From the NCBI RefSeq assembly GCF_036320965.1, contig NC_092264.1, positions 19,353,585-19,417,584 of the forward strand: a DNA stretch of 64,000 nt. The letters are read 5' to 3'. Shown here one piece after another: positions 1-12,711 of the stretch. A program made the position numbers and the translations under genes. Below the pieces are notes generated by a model that did no database searches, had not been told where the DNA came from, and worked only from the letters and a program-made list of their open reading frames with translations. This DNA is from Panulirus ornatus. Lineage: Eukaryota; Arthropoda; Malacostraca; Decapoda; Palinuridae. Each line of letters opens with the position of its first letter. The first letter of the stretch is position 1.

Positions 1-926
1 TGTGGTAGAAGGTTATGGCTCCTGTTGTGTGGTAGAAGGTTATGGCTCCTGTTGTGTGGTAGAAGGTTATGACTCCTGTTGTGTGGTAGAAGGTTATGGC
101 TCCTGTTGTGTGGTAGAAGGTTATGGCTCCTGTTGTGTGGTAGAAGGTTATGGCTCCTGTTATGTGGTAGAAGGTTATGACTCCTGTTGTGTGGTAGAAG
201 GTTATGGCTCCTGTTGTGTGGTAGAAGGTTATGACTCCTGTTGTGTGGTAGAAGGTTATGGCTCCTGTTGTGTGGTAGAAGGTTATGACTCCTGTTGTGT
301 GGTAGAAGGGTTATGACTCCTGTTGTTGGTAGAAGGTTATGGCTCCTGTTTGTGGTAGAAGGTTATGACTCCTGTTGTGTGGTAGAAGGGTTATGGCTCC
401 TGTTTTGTGGTAGAAGGGTTATGACTCAGTGTTTGTGGTAGATGGTTATGACTCCTGTTGTGTGTAGAAGGGTTATGGCTCCTGTTTTGTGTAGAAGGTT
501 ATGGCTCCTGTTGTGTGGTAGAAGGGTATGGCTCCTGTTTGTGTTGTAGAAGGGTATGGCTCCTGTTGTGTGGTAGAAGGTTATGGCTTCCTGTTGTGTG
601 GTAGAAGGTTATGGCTCCTGTTGTGTGGTAGAAGGTTATGGCTCCTGTTGTGTGGTAGAAGGTTATGGCTCCTGTGTGTGGTAGAAGGTTATGACTCCTG
701 TTGTGTGGTAGTAAGGTTATGGCTCCTGTGTGTGGGAGGGTGGGGGGAGGGGGGGGTGGTAGAGGGTTATGACTCCTGTTGTGTGGTAGAAGGTTATGGC
801 TCCTGTTGTGTGGTAGAAGGTTATGGCTCCTGTTGTGTGGTAGAAGGTTATGGCTCCTGTTGTGTGGTAGAAGGTTATGGCTCCTGTTGTGTGGTAGAAG
901 GTTATGGCTCCTGTTGTGTGGTAGAG
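1..926. repeat. 27-bp minisatellite, about 34 copies
   Basis: The unit is tggtagaaggttatggctcc followed by tgttgtg, 27 bp, with a common G-to-A variant (ttatgactcc). Because 27 is a multiple of 3, one + frame reads as a 9-residue repeat (CVVEGYGSC); this follows from the period and is not evidence of a protein. The array starts before the window. Copies at about 300-600 carry 1-2 base indels, while both flanks are nearly uniform, and a G-rich interruption sits near 734-756. Confidence 0.95.
734..756 (+). other. G-rich tract with quadruplex-forming pattern
   Basis: Inside the 27-bp array, four G runs of 3, 3, 6 and 8 bases are separated by single bases (A, T, A). This fits the usual G-quadruplex pattern on the + strand. 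It replaces part of one repeat unit. Structure formation is inferred from sequence alone. Confidence 0.6.
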
Positions 927-3900
927 GTAATGTTATTGCTCTTGATAGATCCTGAAGTACTATATATTTTTCGTCTGCTATGACCCCTGTGGTAGACCCG
1001 TCAAGCTCTAATGGCAGGCTTTTTGGTGGATCAGTTTGGTGACCTAGACAGACACTGTAGTGTCATGAAAAGAATATATTTTCCTCCTCCCAAATACATT
1101 GTCTTGTGATCTTTCTAACTTAGCACAGTGTCTCTGCCATCACACGGTTCTGGGAAGACTCAACTTATCCTAACGGACTGGTTTTGTCCAGAGACGGTGC
1201 CACTTGCCTTGTTTTTAAGATAGACAGTCAGTGTTGTACAGTCAGTGTTGTACAGTCAGTGTTGTACAGCGGTATAATGCACGTTTAACCTAAGGATGTT
1301 AAAGAAGTTTCTTGATGACATAAAGAGATCTCTGATAAACCATTATATGTGGCACATATATGTCGTCAACCCTTCAGCTGGATTAATAGCACTCGATCAA
1401 CGATGATGACAAAGAAATATTTAGTTTTCTTGTGGAGAAAATTGTACAAATATTACTTGGTCTTATTACTTGATATATTTTTCTGGAAACACGAGAAGTG
1501 AGTTAGTCTCCTCTGGAGAGGCCTGTCTTGTGTTTATAATGATCTTTACTACGTGTGAATCCTATATCCACCCAAGCTTTCACTCTCAGAGCAGAGAGGA
1601 GGTCGAGCCATGGAGAAATGTGTTCCTAGATAGTGAACAAGTTCCTGACCTTAGACTAACTCCTAACCAGACCTGGCAGCTGGAAGATTATCCGTGACGA
1701 ATGTTAGAGATGAAAATGTGTCTGGGATTATAGTTTTTATTCCTTCACTACACTGTAGCCTTCCAGTCTACAGTCCAGACCTCAGTGTTAACTCCACCCG
1801 AGATAGCTTGAGGTTCAGGCAAGATGTCGAATTATATATAAGAATCTCCAAATATATAAGAGAAATCATGGTTAACCTAGCCTGACTTTAACCTGTACAA
1901 CGCTTGATAACATTCTTCAGACGCACAGATAAGAGGTTCGCTCAGAGTACAACAACGTAGCTAATCTAAAGAGCTGGAATACGTCAGTGTATTTATGAAG
2001 CGTCTGCGGCGTTTGGCAACTCTTGTTATAAGGTTAGTTACTGCTTGTGTGGCGAATCAAGTTGAGGACACCATACAAAATACATGCTGACACTGGTCTT
2101 GGCATCTTTAATTGAAGTAAATTTTCCAGTCATCGTCCAGGATACATTACTGGAACACCACAAAGCTACATCAAGGGTTCTAACACACTTTCCTGGACTT
2201 ACCTTTTCCTGATTAGTTTTCTTATAACTTCTATTTCCCGTTTAGAAATCTTACAATGATTACTTTTGTGAAACAAAATGATGAATAAAAATATAAACTT
2301 GTGAGATAAAAGTAGATATCTAAAGTGGTTTAGTAGATTTGTAAAACTTCAAGAAAACAGAATATTAGTTTTATCTTCCTGAGTGAAGGATTGTCATAAT
2401 GAATGACAGACCCACTGCTACACCACCACACTTTCTGATGACTCTGGTGGCTTGTGTGTCGGTCGATGTGACGGAGGTGAGAGTGTGGCGCCCGCCATCA
2501 AGGGTCGAGGATATAGAAACAACGAGGAAATATTACAGTTCAGAGGTGAGCGAGGACGACCCGCGCACCCTGATACTGCTGGGTCAGGCGTGACACAAGG
2601 TTAGATCTGCAAGGTCCAGATGGCGCGGCTCAAGCTTCATGCTACAGTGATGTGCTGTACAGATGGCCACTCGCCCCACCCGCCCCAGGACGCACGTACA
2701 GTCAGGGGAGGGATCACCTCCACCTCCGTCAGCCGCGCTGCACCAGTATTGTGCATCACCTGCAGGATATGATGAGTCTTCACGTCGCTCCCCCTGTAGT
2801 ATCTTAATGTAGGCGCATTTTAGCTTCATTTCCAGAACAGAGCTTGATCACGACAGTTCTCCAGCACTGTTGTTACACATCACAAACGAGGTGAAAATTT
2901 TGTCCTATATGGAAAAAATGATAACATAGAGCCAGTTTCCTGCCGTCGATCAGTTTCGTCTTTATAGCAGCAAGGGTCAAGAAGTCTCACGTGATCACCT
3001 TGCATGGAAGAAACGGTGAAGGAGGGGAGGGACACGGGAGAGATGAACAATTCAGCTGTTCCTCGACGTAACTGGTAATGGTTGAAAAAAGCAGGAAATA
3101 AACTTCCACAGCTTAGCTGTTGAGGAAGGTAGTAGTAGTGATAACAGTCACTCCACACACCAACAACAGGAGGTGTTCACCAGTCACTTGCTACCGCTCT
3201 TAACTAGGCTGGCCAAGGTGTTCACGGTCGCGGTGAGGTCGCTCACTGCGGCTTGTGTGTGTGTGTGTGTGTGTGTGTGTGGGGTTCAACACAAGATGAG
3301 GTCAATGGTTGTCGTGTGTTCTCACATATCCACGTTAGGTGATGACAAACAGCAATACTTTACGTTTATGTCGTAAATAACAAGATGACAGTGTAGAAAC
3401 TATTGGTAAGACAACACAAAAACAACTCAGGTTAAGGGGTAAGATATATAATATAAACTCAGTAACACATTCTACATAAAAAACACAAGAAACTACATGT
3501 ACAGCTTCCGGAAACCACTGGAACACATCATAACCACAGAAACATATTTCTTGTTTTGATTTTGCATAGAATCCACCTGTTGTGTGTTTACAAGTTGTTT
3601 ACGTTATTCGCAAGACCAGACGTCCGTTGGCTGAGTAGCCCAATGTTGCAGACGGTCTAGCGTCCCGTGGACCTGACGTGTGACGTGTGTAAACATTACT
3701 CCATAAGTTGCTGATAATGTCTGAGAAAGAAAATACTTAATACTGGTAAACTGATTAACAAGTCATTATCTGGAAGAAAAATAAAGAGAAATTCATTTAC
3801 ATGCGAATGAATTTGCGTGAACGGAGGCAGCCACAGCCGTGTTATGTGGCTCCTGCTGAACATATCAGCTACACTGACAACACTGAATATTCTTGTTAAC

Positions 3901-4939
3901 GAGCATTTGTACTCCTGTTGTGTGTTGTTCTTATGAACCAGTCTTCGCACAACACACGTTCCGGGAATGTTTCCACGTCGGATTGTCTGGTATTGTCCAG
4001 GTCACCACTGCTTACAACTTCGTGTCTCGTGTTATGAGTAAATTGTCAAAAGTGGCTCATGAACATTTTTTTTTTGATGAGCCAGCCATACAACTTACAG
4101 CGAGGAAAAGTTGTGATAAAGTACAGGACTTTAGGTCAACACAGTTACTATGAGTTGGATGTGTCTTGGGTGGGGATGGGTGGCGACCAGCGATCTCACA
4201 GGGTTGTATGGTGGGATTGTCTTGCATTGTTTACACACAGTTGTTGATGAAGTTGACCTAAAATGTAACTCACGAGGAAGAGGTTGTTGTATACACCTAA
4301 ATGAACTAATGTTTTCGTTGTAACCAACATGGGATTGATATTAGATACACTGACAGACTTGTAAGATTTCGTGCTCATGTTACCAAACCTGCCGATGACA
4401 CTTTCAAAAGCAGTCGATAACGTTATGAAAAGCACAGTAACTGATTGGTGGAGAACATGGAGTACTTCCATCCATGATCAGCAACACACGATCATGTCTG
4501 AGGAGGCCACTGGACGCTGCAGGGAAGTACCTGGTATTTATAGAGTAACAACACCTTGGGGAGAGGCTCAAGCCCGGCTGTGACCCGCCATCTTACTTAT
4601 CATCCTTGGATAATCCTGATGTGAGTTGATGTCTGTATAGCTACACTCTCCTCCTACAACATAGATCTGAAAACATGAAACATGATGAGTAGATGATGAA
4701 GTATTTAGATATTGTAGATGCTGCAGGCTGGCCCACGCGTCCCCCACATTATCTGGGGTGATCAACCCGATCGTCCACCTGAGGGATCAGTCACAAGCAT
4801 GGATGAGCGATCACTGGAGGGATGATAACGGTGCACAGGAGGTGCAGATCCACTGGCGTCTCTCTGGCTTCAATTCATTAGTTATATCAATAGGGGATCA
4901 TTCAGCTCCCTGAGCGCTACTATTAATGTTACTGCACCG
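927..4939. other. Apparently unique DNA, no gene recognised
   Basis: No convincing exon or transposon was recognised. There are small repeats: three copies of a 14-bp unit (cagtcagtgttgta) near 1225-1268 and a (TG)n tract at 3254-3281. Short open frames occur (for example 64 codons at 2399-2593) but none matches a family I know. It could be upstream intron or 5' flank of the chloride channel gene, whose first exons were not located. Confidence 0.5.
3254..3281. repeat. (TG)n microsatellite
   Basis: About 14 uninterrupted TG dinucleotides, followed by GGGG. Confidence 0.95.
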
Positions 4940-7569
4940 TGTATGTGTATGGTGCTAATGATGTATGTATGTGGTGATGATGTATGTGTGTGGTGCTAAT
5001 GATGTATGTGTGTGTGGTGATGATGTATGTGTGTGTGATGATGATGTATGTGTGTGGTGATGATGTATGTGTGTGGTGATGATGTATGTGTATGGTGATG
5101 ATGATGTATGTGTGTGGTGATGATGTATGTGTGTGGTGATGATGTATGTGTGTGGTGATGATGTATGTGTGTGGTGATGATGTATGTGTGTGGTGATGAT
5201 GTATGTGTGTGTGGTGATGATGTATGTGTGTGGTGATGATGTATGTGTGTGGTGATGATGATGTATGTGTGTGGTGATGATGATGTATGTGTGTGGTGAT
5301 GATGATGTATGTGTGTGGTGATGATGATGTATGTGTGTGGTGATGATGATGTATGTGTGTGGTGATGATGTATGTGTGTGGTAATGATGTATGTGTGTGG
5401 TGATGATGATGTATGTGTGTGGTGATGATGTATGTGTGTGGTGATGATGTATGTGTGTGGTGATGATGTATGTGTGTGGTAATGATGTATGTGTGTGTGG
5501 TGATGATGTATGTGTGTGGTGATGTATGTTTGTGTGGTGATGATGTATGTGTGTGGTGATGATGTATGTGTTTGGTGATGATGATGCATGTGTGTGGTGA
5601 TGTATGTGTTTGGTGATGATGATGTATGTGTGTGGTGATGATGTATGTGTGTGGTGATGATGATGTATGTGTGTGGTGATGATGATGTATGTGTGTGGTG
5701 ATGATGTATGTGTGTGGTGATGATGTATGTGTGTGGTGATGATGTATGTGTTTGGTGATGATGTATGTGTGTGGTAATGATGTATGTGTGTGTGGTGATG
5801 ATGTATGTGTGTGGTGATGATGTATGTGTTTGGTGATAATGTATGTGTGTGGTGATGATGTATGTGTGTGGTGATGATGTATGTGTTTGGTGATGATGAT
5901 GCATGTGTGTGGTGATGATGTATGTGTGTGGTGATGATGTATGTGTGTGGTGATGATGATGTATGTGTGTGGTGATGATGTATGTGTGGTGATGATGATG
6001 TGTGTGGTGATGATGTATGTGTGTGGTGATGATGATGTATGTGTGTGGTGATGATGTATGTGTGTGGTGATGATGATGTATGTGTGTGGTGATGATGTAT
6101 GTGTGTGGTGATGATGATGTATGTGTGTGGTGATGATGATGTATGTGTGTGGTGATGATGTATGTGTGTGGTGATGATGTATGTGTGTGGTGATGATGAT
6201 GTATGTGTGTGGTGATGATGTATGTGTGTGGTGATGATGTATGTGTGTGGTGATGATGTATGTGTGTGGTGATGATGTATGTGTGTGGTGATGATGTATG
6301 TGTGTGGTGATGATGTATGTGTGTGGTGATGATGATGTATGTGTGTGGTGATGATGATGTATGTGTGTGGTGATGATGTATGTGTGTGGTGATGATGTAT
6401 GTGTGTGGTGATGATGATGTATGTGTGTGGTGATGATGTATGTGTGTGGTGATGATGATGTATGTGTGTGGTGATGATGTATGTGTGTGGTGATGATGTA
6501 TGTGTGTGGTGATGATGTATGTGTGTGGTGATGATGATGTATGTGTGTGGTGATGATGTATGTGTGTGGTGATGATGATGTATGTGTGTGGTGATGATGT
6601 ATGTGTGTGGTGATGATGTATGTGTGTGGTGATGATGTATGTGTGTGGTGATGATGTATGTGTGTGTGGTGATGATGTATGTGTGTGGTGATGATGTATG
6701 TGTGTGGTGATGATGTATGTGTGTGGTGATGATGTATGTGTGTGGTGATGATGTATGTGTGTGGTGATGATGTATGTGTGTGGTGATGATGTATGTGTGT
6801 GGTGATGATGTATGTGTGTGGGTGATGATGTATGTGTGTGGTGATGATGTATGTGTGTGGTGATGATGTATGTGTGTGGTGATGATGTATGTGTGTGGTG
6901 ATGATGTATGTGTGTGTGGTGATGATGTATGTGTGTGTGGTGATGATGTATGTGTGTGGTGATGATGTATGTGTGTGGTGATGATGTATGTGTGTGGTGA
7001 TGATGTATGTGTGTGGTGATGATGTATGTGTGTGGTGATGATGTATGTGTGTGGTGATGATGTATGTGTGTGGTGTGATGATGTATGTGTGTGGTGATGA
7101 TGTATGTGTGTGGTGATGATGTATGTGTTTGGTGATGATGATGTATGTGTGTGGTGATGATGTATGTGTGTGGTGATGATGTATGTGTGTGGTGATGATG
7201 TATGTGTGTGGTGATGATGTATGTGTGTGGTGATGATGTATGTGTGTGGTGATGATGTATGTGTGTGGTGATGATGTATGTGTGTGGTGATGATGTATGT
7301 GTGTGGTGATGATGTATGTGTGTGGTGATGATGTATGTGTGTGGTGATGATGATGTATGTGTGTGGTGATGATGTATGTATGTGGTGATGATGTATGTGT
7401 GTGTGGTGATGATGTATGTGTGTGGTGATGATGTATGTGTGTGGTGATGATGTATGTGTGTGGTGATGATGTATGTGTGTGGTGATGATGTATGTTTGTG
7501 TGGTGATGATGTATATGTGTGGTGATGATGTATGTGTTTGGTGATGATGATGTATGTGTGTGGTGATGA
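4940..7569. repeat. 19/22-bp compound minisatellite, about 2.6 kb
   Basis: The basic unit is tggtgatgatgtatgtgtg (19 bp); many copies carry an extra gat (22 bp) or an extra gt (21 bp). Rare variants have gtaatg, gcatg or gtgttt. Since 19 and 22 both leave remainder 1 on division by 3, two minus-strand frames stay open for about 860-930 codons and read as His/Thr/Ser-rich repeats. Those long frames are a by-product of a stop-free repeat, with no sign of a gene. The + strand is GT-rich throughout. Confidence 0.97.
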
Positions 7570-9640
7570 GATCTGCATGTGACTCATTGATTTGTGAACT
7601 TGTATATGTTCCAGCTTTCATGTATATGTTCACCAAATGTTTCGTGGTGGAGCTTCTGATGTTGGAATTACTAACGTTTTTTTTTATGTTGTGTGGAAGG
7701 TTCTTCATGGGAAGCCTGTATGGAAACTGTGGACACACTATTCTTGCCGACTCGTGTCGTACTCACACAGTGTTCCAGACAATGTCATTTGTAATACTGT
7801 CATATATTACTATGTACAGTGTGGACCACTCATGCATCTTGGTAACACTGGAAAACACAATGCCACTGTTGATGTATCCATAACCCAATCTCACTATCGA
7901 GACACGACCATACGCCCCCTCCCTCCCCCTCCCCACTTGGTGCAGTCTTCACAGTGGGCAGCGGCTCGGGTGGGCCAGTAGGCTACCCACGTCATGGTAC
8001 ACACACTCGAGGTTGATGCAGTAAGAGCAACACGAGACCAGGTTCCTGGTACAACGGTCGACCTGGCTTACGACCAGAGTCTAGAATTAGCCTCCTGGTT
8101 GAGCGGCCTGACCCGCCGCTGCTCGTGGTCTGCCTTGCGTGTTGTTGTTTCTACTTTTCTGGTGGCCAACTGCAGGAATGTGAGCAGCACGACCCGCGGC
8201 CCTCAAGGCAAACCCTGGCATTGTGTGCCCAGTGTGACGGTCTGTACCTTGCGCCACCGTCACACCAGCCGACCACTGAGGTTGATAACTACTACTGTGG
8301 ACAGCTGGCTGGCTGGCTGGCTGGCTGGCTGGGGGTGGGTCAGGTGCGACTCCGCCAGGAAGATGTTGACTCTGAACGAGGGGAAGTGAGGGATCTTGTG
8401 GCTCAGTCCAGCCATGTTATGTTGTCAGGGAGGGAAGGTATCGGGCAGGGAGGCGACCACGGCTGATGAGTCAAGTTACCAACTCGCCCAGGGGTGTGGT
8501 AAATAAGGTACCTGGAGGGGTACCAGGACGCACCTGGTGGTGGGTATCGTCATGTGGCGCTGTAGTTCGAAGCGACGGATTATGTCACGTGATCATAAAG
8601 TAGTGGGACGAGTGTGGACGTCCAGTGAGTGAAGGGTTGTGGTGAGGAGGGAGGCCTCGGACCCACGCTGGCTGTTGATGACGGAGGCTGGAAGGTCGTG
8701 TGTGAGAGAACAGATCTGTCGATGTACTTAGGCTGGTCCGGTGTGGCTCGTCATCTTGCCCATCAACAATATACATTACCCGTCACAGACACACAGATGG
8801 TACTATACATTACCCCGCACAATATACATTACAGCTGACAGAACTTGACTGACTGACTGAGCAGAGTTAGGTGTCAGACCCAAGTGTGCCACGACCCATC
8901 AGAAGGTAGACACCCACTCACCTGAACTCTCATGGTGGATGACGGTGTTTGTGTAGTCTCTCTTAACACAGATCATGTGCTGGGGTTTGAACCCTTCCCC
9001 TCAATATGTTGATGTGAGCAGAACTCTGCCTTCCGGTAGAGAGCGTACATGGATTCGAATCCCGGGATCACGTGAGCCCGTGTTTTAATTTCGTCCAGGT
9101 TAAGGAACATCAGACAAGTGGCTGGAGAGTGTGTACACCTGGCGAGTGTGACGTCATCAACTTTGATACATTGGTGTTCATAACTGTTGATCAGGTGGAC
9201 ACTGTGTACCAGTACTGAGGTCTTCTGTATTCCAGCATCATCTCGACGCTACGTGGCACTTTACATACACTTAACTTTTTTTCTTCTTTTTTGGTTAATC
9301 ATTTAGCCGAGCAGCAACTACTGGTGGCCGGGTAATGTGTGGCGAACTGTGTTGTGGCTTAAGGTGAGTTACACTGTGGCCATCTGTATCGTTCCGGGGG
9401 GACACAGCAGGACGATTGGTCGTCTGTACCACTGAGGGGACAGTGGATCGTCTGTACCACACGTGCTGTATACACTTGAGGGAGGAGCTTGATGGGTACA
9501 GTTGCGGGAGGAACATGATCTGTGCTCACGGGAGCTTTTCGAAAATTCGAAAAGAGATTACGAGGAGAGGCATAGGATTAGTGAGAGGAGCATCAGAGGG
9601 TGAAGGAATGTTAGAGTCATGCAAGGTGGAGTTAGAAGAG
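7570..9640. other. Apparently unique DNA, no gene recognised
   Basis: Several open frames of 60-130 codons overlap on both strands (for example 7994-8389 and 8125-8466), but none has recognisable motifs, and the overlaps suggest chance openings in GC-richer DNA. A (CTGG)n tract lies at 8303-8331. The leftmost part of an antisense Jockey-type LINE may extend into 9400-9640. Confidence 0.5.
8303..8331. repeat. (CTGG)n microsatellite
   Basis: Seven uninterrupted gctg/ggct tetranucleotides, followed by a short G run. Confidence 0.9.
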
Positions 9641-10550
9641 AAACGAGAACCAAAGAGTTGCTTTGTCTTCGGGAGAGACAGCTATACTACCGTCAGAACG
9701 GAGGAATGAAGGAAAAGTAGAGCAACAGAAGTTGGCGATGCCCTTAGCTAAAGACCAGAAAGACCCATCAGTGGATGACGAGGGGAGGTAATCGCACCTC
9801 CTGTGAACAAAGGACCGCTTTGCCTCACGGATAACATGTTATCGGCGATTACGATCAGTGTTAAAGGCTGAATGGGAGCCAGAGGAAGGAGGGTTCTTCC
9901 AAGCCCGATGTGCCTTATGGCTTACCTGAATGGCCTTAGAACAGGAAGGTTTGAACTGTGGGTTGGATGAAGATGTCATCTTGGAGGAAGAGGAGATGAA
10001 AGCTTTCATTCCCGCAACAATAACTTCTGCTATGCGTTTGGTGGAGACAGAAGCATCACATCATAAAAGAGTAATTTACTCAAGGAAAGTCAGAAAAGAA
10101 TTTTCTTAAGTTACTCTAATCGATTTTGTTGAAGGGGAAGGTACCTTGAAATTGATACATTAATGAAAGTTTGTTTAGGTGAACCAGATGAGGATGACAC
10201 TGTGCAGCTACAGAGTGAAGGATTATAGAGATGATGATCAAGTTGTTCTAGATCATGGGAATGGAGAACGTGAGGACTTCACTCCCCACACCATCCGTAA
10301 ATGAGGAATTCAACTAATCCCTACGTTGAACGTTGAAATTACCCACACGGGGGGGTCTTGGCTTGCGAGTGAGAGGATGTCACGCCCTTATGGCTAGAGT
10401 TTGAATTGTCAAAGAAAGATATGAAATTTGTAGAATTAGGAGAGCAGTGTGGCAGGCGAAACAAAGGAAAAGTGATGGTAGTGGGAGATAGACCTTGAGG
10501 CAGATAACACCAAAGTTTGAGGACTCAGGTTCCCCGACGCTAGCAACAGG
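9641..10550 (-). pseudogene. Jockey-type LINE fragment, endonuclease end (decayed)
   Basis: Reading the minus strand, conceptual translation through frameshifts and stops gives GNFNV near 10340, which corresponds to the GDFN motif of the apurinic-like endonuclease of non-LTR retrotransposons (catalytic D changed to N here). It is followed by LNSSFTDGVGSEVLTFSI, then SSSGSPK in place of the usual SSPLGSSDH motif, then RIAEVIVAGMKAFIS and SFWSLAKGIA. This order matches the endonuclease-to-linker region of Jockey-clade LINEs common in crustaceans (recalled family knowledge). Several stops and frameshifts make it non-functional. The reverse transcriptase part is missing here; a + strand RT fragment of what looks like the same group lies at 27440. 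Confidence 0.7.
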
Positions 10551-10565
10551 TGTGTTGATATTGGA

Positions 10566-11100
10566 ATGAGAACAGACATCACCTCTGAACCAGACATCAC
10601 CTCTGAACCAGACATCACCTCTGAACCAGACGTCACCTCTGACCCAGACATCACCTCTGAACCAGACATCACCTCTGAACCAGACATCACCTCTGAACCA
10701 AACATCACCTCTGAACCAGACGTCACCTCTGAACCAGACATCGCCTCTGAACCAGACATCACCTCTGAACCAGACGTCACCTCTGACCCAGACATCACCT
10801 CTGAACCAGACATCACATCTGAACCAGACATCACCTCTGAACCAGACATCACCTCTGAACCAGACATCACCTCTGAACCAGACGTCACCTCTGAACCAGA
10901 CATCACCTCTGAACCAGACATCACCTCTGACCCAGACATCACCTCAGAACCAGACATCACCTCTGACCCAGACATCACCTCTGAACCAGACATCACCTCT
11001 GAACCAGACATCACCTCAGAACCAGACATCACCTCTGAACCAGACATCACCTCAGAACCAGACATCACCTCTGACCCAGACATCACCTCTGACCCGGAAT
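10566..11100. repeat. 18-bp minisatellite, about 29 copies
   Basis: The unit is gacatcacctctgaacca, with variants gacgtc, gaccca and cctcag. As 18 is a multiple of 3, both strands are open: DITSEP repeats on + and GSEVMS repeats on -. It sits between two antisense LINE fragments (9641-10550 and 11105-11650), so it probably expanded inside a LINE insertion or at its edge. Confidence 0.96.
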
Positions 11101-11104
11101 CGTG

Positions 11105-11650
11105 AGAGATTATAGTTAGATACGAGAGGGACCGCCCCTCACTAGGACTCTCGTCTTCAACCATTCTTATTTCTAATTTACAAATGTTTTGGTTGATTTC
11201 CATTAGCCATTTTTCTGTGCACTGCTGCATTTATATACGCCTCTTTGCAACATATTGCTCTGGACACTGAATGAATTTGGCATCACCAGCCAACACATTA
11301 CGGGATAATGTAATTTCACTTGACAAACCATTACATAGACGGGAAATAGTAGTTGTTGCCATATTGAGTCTAGAGAGACCTGTTATGTTCGCTTAACTCG
11401 TAACAGCTGCCTCGACTTGTGTGCTGAGGCCTGAGACACAGCTAATATTCCACCTCAGCAGCACCCCGCATGCTACCACTCTGGTCTTCATCAGTCTCGT
11501 GTGACAGACAGGATCAAAAGCCTTCTGGCAAACCAGGAATGCACAGTGTACCCACCTTATTCTTTTCTTCATAGATGTTGCTTACTCGTACAAGTTCAAG
11601 ATAACATCTTCCATGATATCTCTAAAATCGTATTGTATCTCTCTTCATAT
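11105..11650 (-). pseudogene. CR1-like LINE reverse-transcriptase fragment (decayed)
   Basis: Minus-strand translation with frameshifts gives QKAFDPVCHTRL near 11500 (the AFD motif of the reverse transcriptase palm), then later KWLMEINQNICKLEIRMV near 11150-11200, matching the post-palm segment of CR1/Jockey-like LINEs. The catalytic aspartates of the FADD box are not intact (GDAKF in that place). It is a broken remnant. Confidence 0.65.
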
Positions 11651-11654
11651 GTTA

Positions 11655-11770
11655 TGACCTAGTTGTACTGCACGGCGAGGGAGTTCTACACTCATGGAGC
11701 CCCGTCGCTTGTGCTGTACGGGAAGGGAGTTCTATATTGGTGGTGCCCCATTTCTTGTACTGCGTAGCGC
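11655..11770 (-). repeat. Two tandem 3' tails of a CR1-like LINE
   Basis: Two copies, about 50 bp apart, of a motif reading gggagttctacactcatgg on the + strand. The same motif marks the 3' ends of CR1-like LINE copies elsewhere in this window (for example around 44100, 59390 and, inverted, 62090). Confidence 0.6.
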
Positions 11771-12196
11771 TATATAGCTCATTTTTTGCCGTTAGGAGCA
11801 GCTGAAAAAACGTCTCTCATTGGATCATATCCATTCTCTAGTTGTCATGTATAATGCACCGAAACCAGAGCCCTCTGTCCACAACCAGGCCCCACAGACC
11901 TTTGTGGTTTATCCTGACCTCTTAATGTGCCCTGGTTCAGCCCACACTGACACCACGTCAGTACCACCTCACCTCACCTCTCTGTAGCCCACTCGCAGCT
12001 GACGCCCTGCAGCAGGTTCAGGCCTTCATAACACACAAACAACCTAACCTTCTACAGCAAACGTGTGTCAGCAGCTCGCCACACCGGCCGACGTAATGAT
12101 ATATTAGGTCGCCACTTGATGTACGTCGGCTTCTGTTACCCCAGTAGGCAGCTGGCTCCCGGCCTCCGCTGCGCTCCTGACCACGTAGTTTCCAGA
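11771..12196. other. No feature recognised
   Basis: About 425 bp between a LINE tail and a degenerate tandem array. The stretch caccgaaaccagag..cccacag near 11857-11900 resembles the 3' flank of antisense RTE copies (compare 21350), so a small RTE remnant may be present. No gene seen. Confidence 0.4.
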
Positions 12197-12711
12197 GTGT
12201 ACCAGCTGGCTCTCTGGCTCCCACTACTTGTCTTTGGTCTGCTGTACCAGCTGCCCCCTTGGCTTTTACCACCTGACTGTTCTCTTACACCAGCTGCCTC
12301 CATGGTTCCTGCCCCCTGCCTGTGGTCTGCTGCACCAGCTGCCAGGAATTTGTCTGTGGTCTCTTCCTGCCGCCTACCATCTGCCCGAGGCCTTTTATAC
12401 CAACTGTCCTTGTGTATACTACCACCTACCTGTGGTGCCCTACACCAGCTGCCTCTCTGGCTCACACCACCCGTTTGTTTTCTCACCAGCTGCCTTTCTG
12501 ACTCTGACCTCTGCCAGTTGTCTCCTACACCAGCTGCCATCCTGGCTCCGCCATCTATCTTTTGCCTCCCACAGCAAATGACTCCCTGTCATCCACCACC
12601 TGCCTGTGGTCTCCTTCACCAGCTGGCTCACTAACTTCCACAATCGGCCTGTAGTTTCCTACACCAGCTGCCTGCCTGGCTCCCACCACCTGACTTTAGT
12701 CTCCTGCATAC
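12197..12711. repeat. Degenerate ~45-bp tandem repeat, about 11 copies
   Basis: Each unit starts with ccagctg and continues with a C/T-rich block such as cctggctcccaccacctg, then a stretch like tggtctcctaca. Copies differ by many substitutions and indels (41-60 bp), so the array is old. Overlapping open frames here on both strands are explained by the repeat. It ends where the much younger 39-41 bp array begins. Confidence 0.85.

Noticed and set aside
2399..2593. Possible first exon of the chloride channel gene
   Set aside because: The 64-residue translation has no resemblance to ClC N-terminal sequence and no link to the phase 0 start of the exon at 27016.
4955..7738. Minus-strand open frames of 927 and 863 codons, His/Thr/Ser-rich
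   Set aside because: They lie entirely over a 19/22-bp stop-free tandem array and both frames give the same cycle; no coding signature beyond the repeat.
7554..8466. Candidate host exons (109-131 codon frames)
   Set aside because: The frames overlap in different phases, show no known motif, and have no supporting phase-matched splice partners.
9040..9075. Possible tRNA suggested by gattcgaatcc, which resembles a pol III box B
   Set aside because: The flanking bases cannot form a T stem (catgg against cccgg), and no matching box A or acceptor stem was found.
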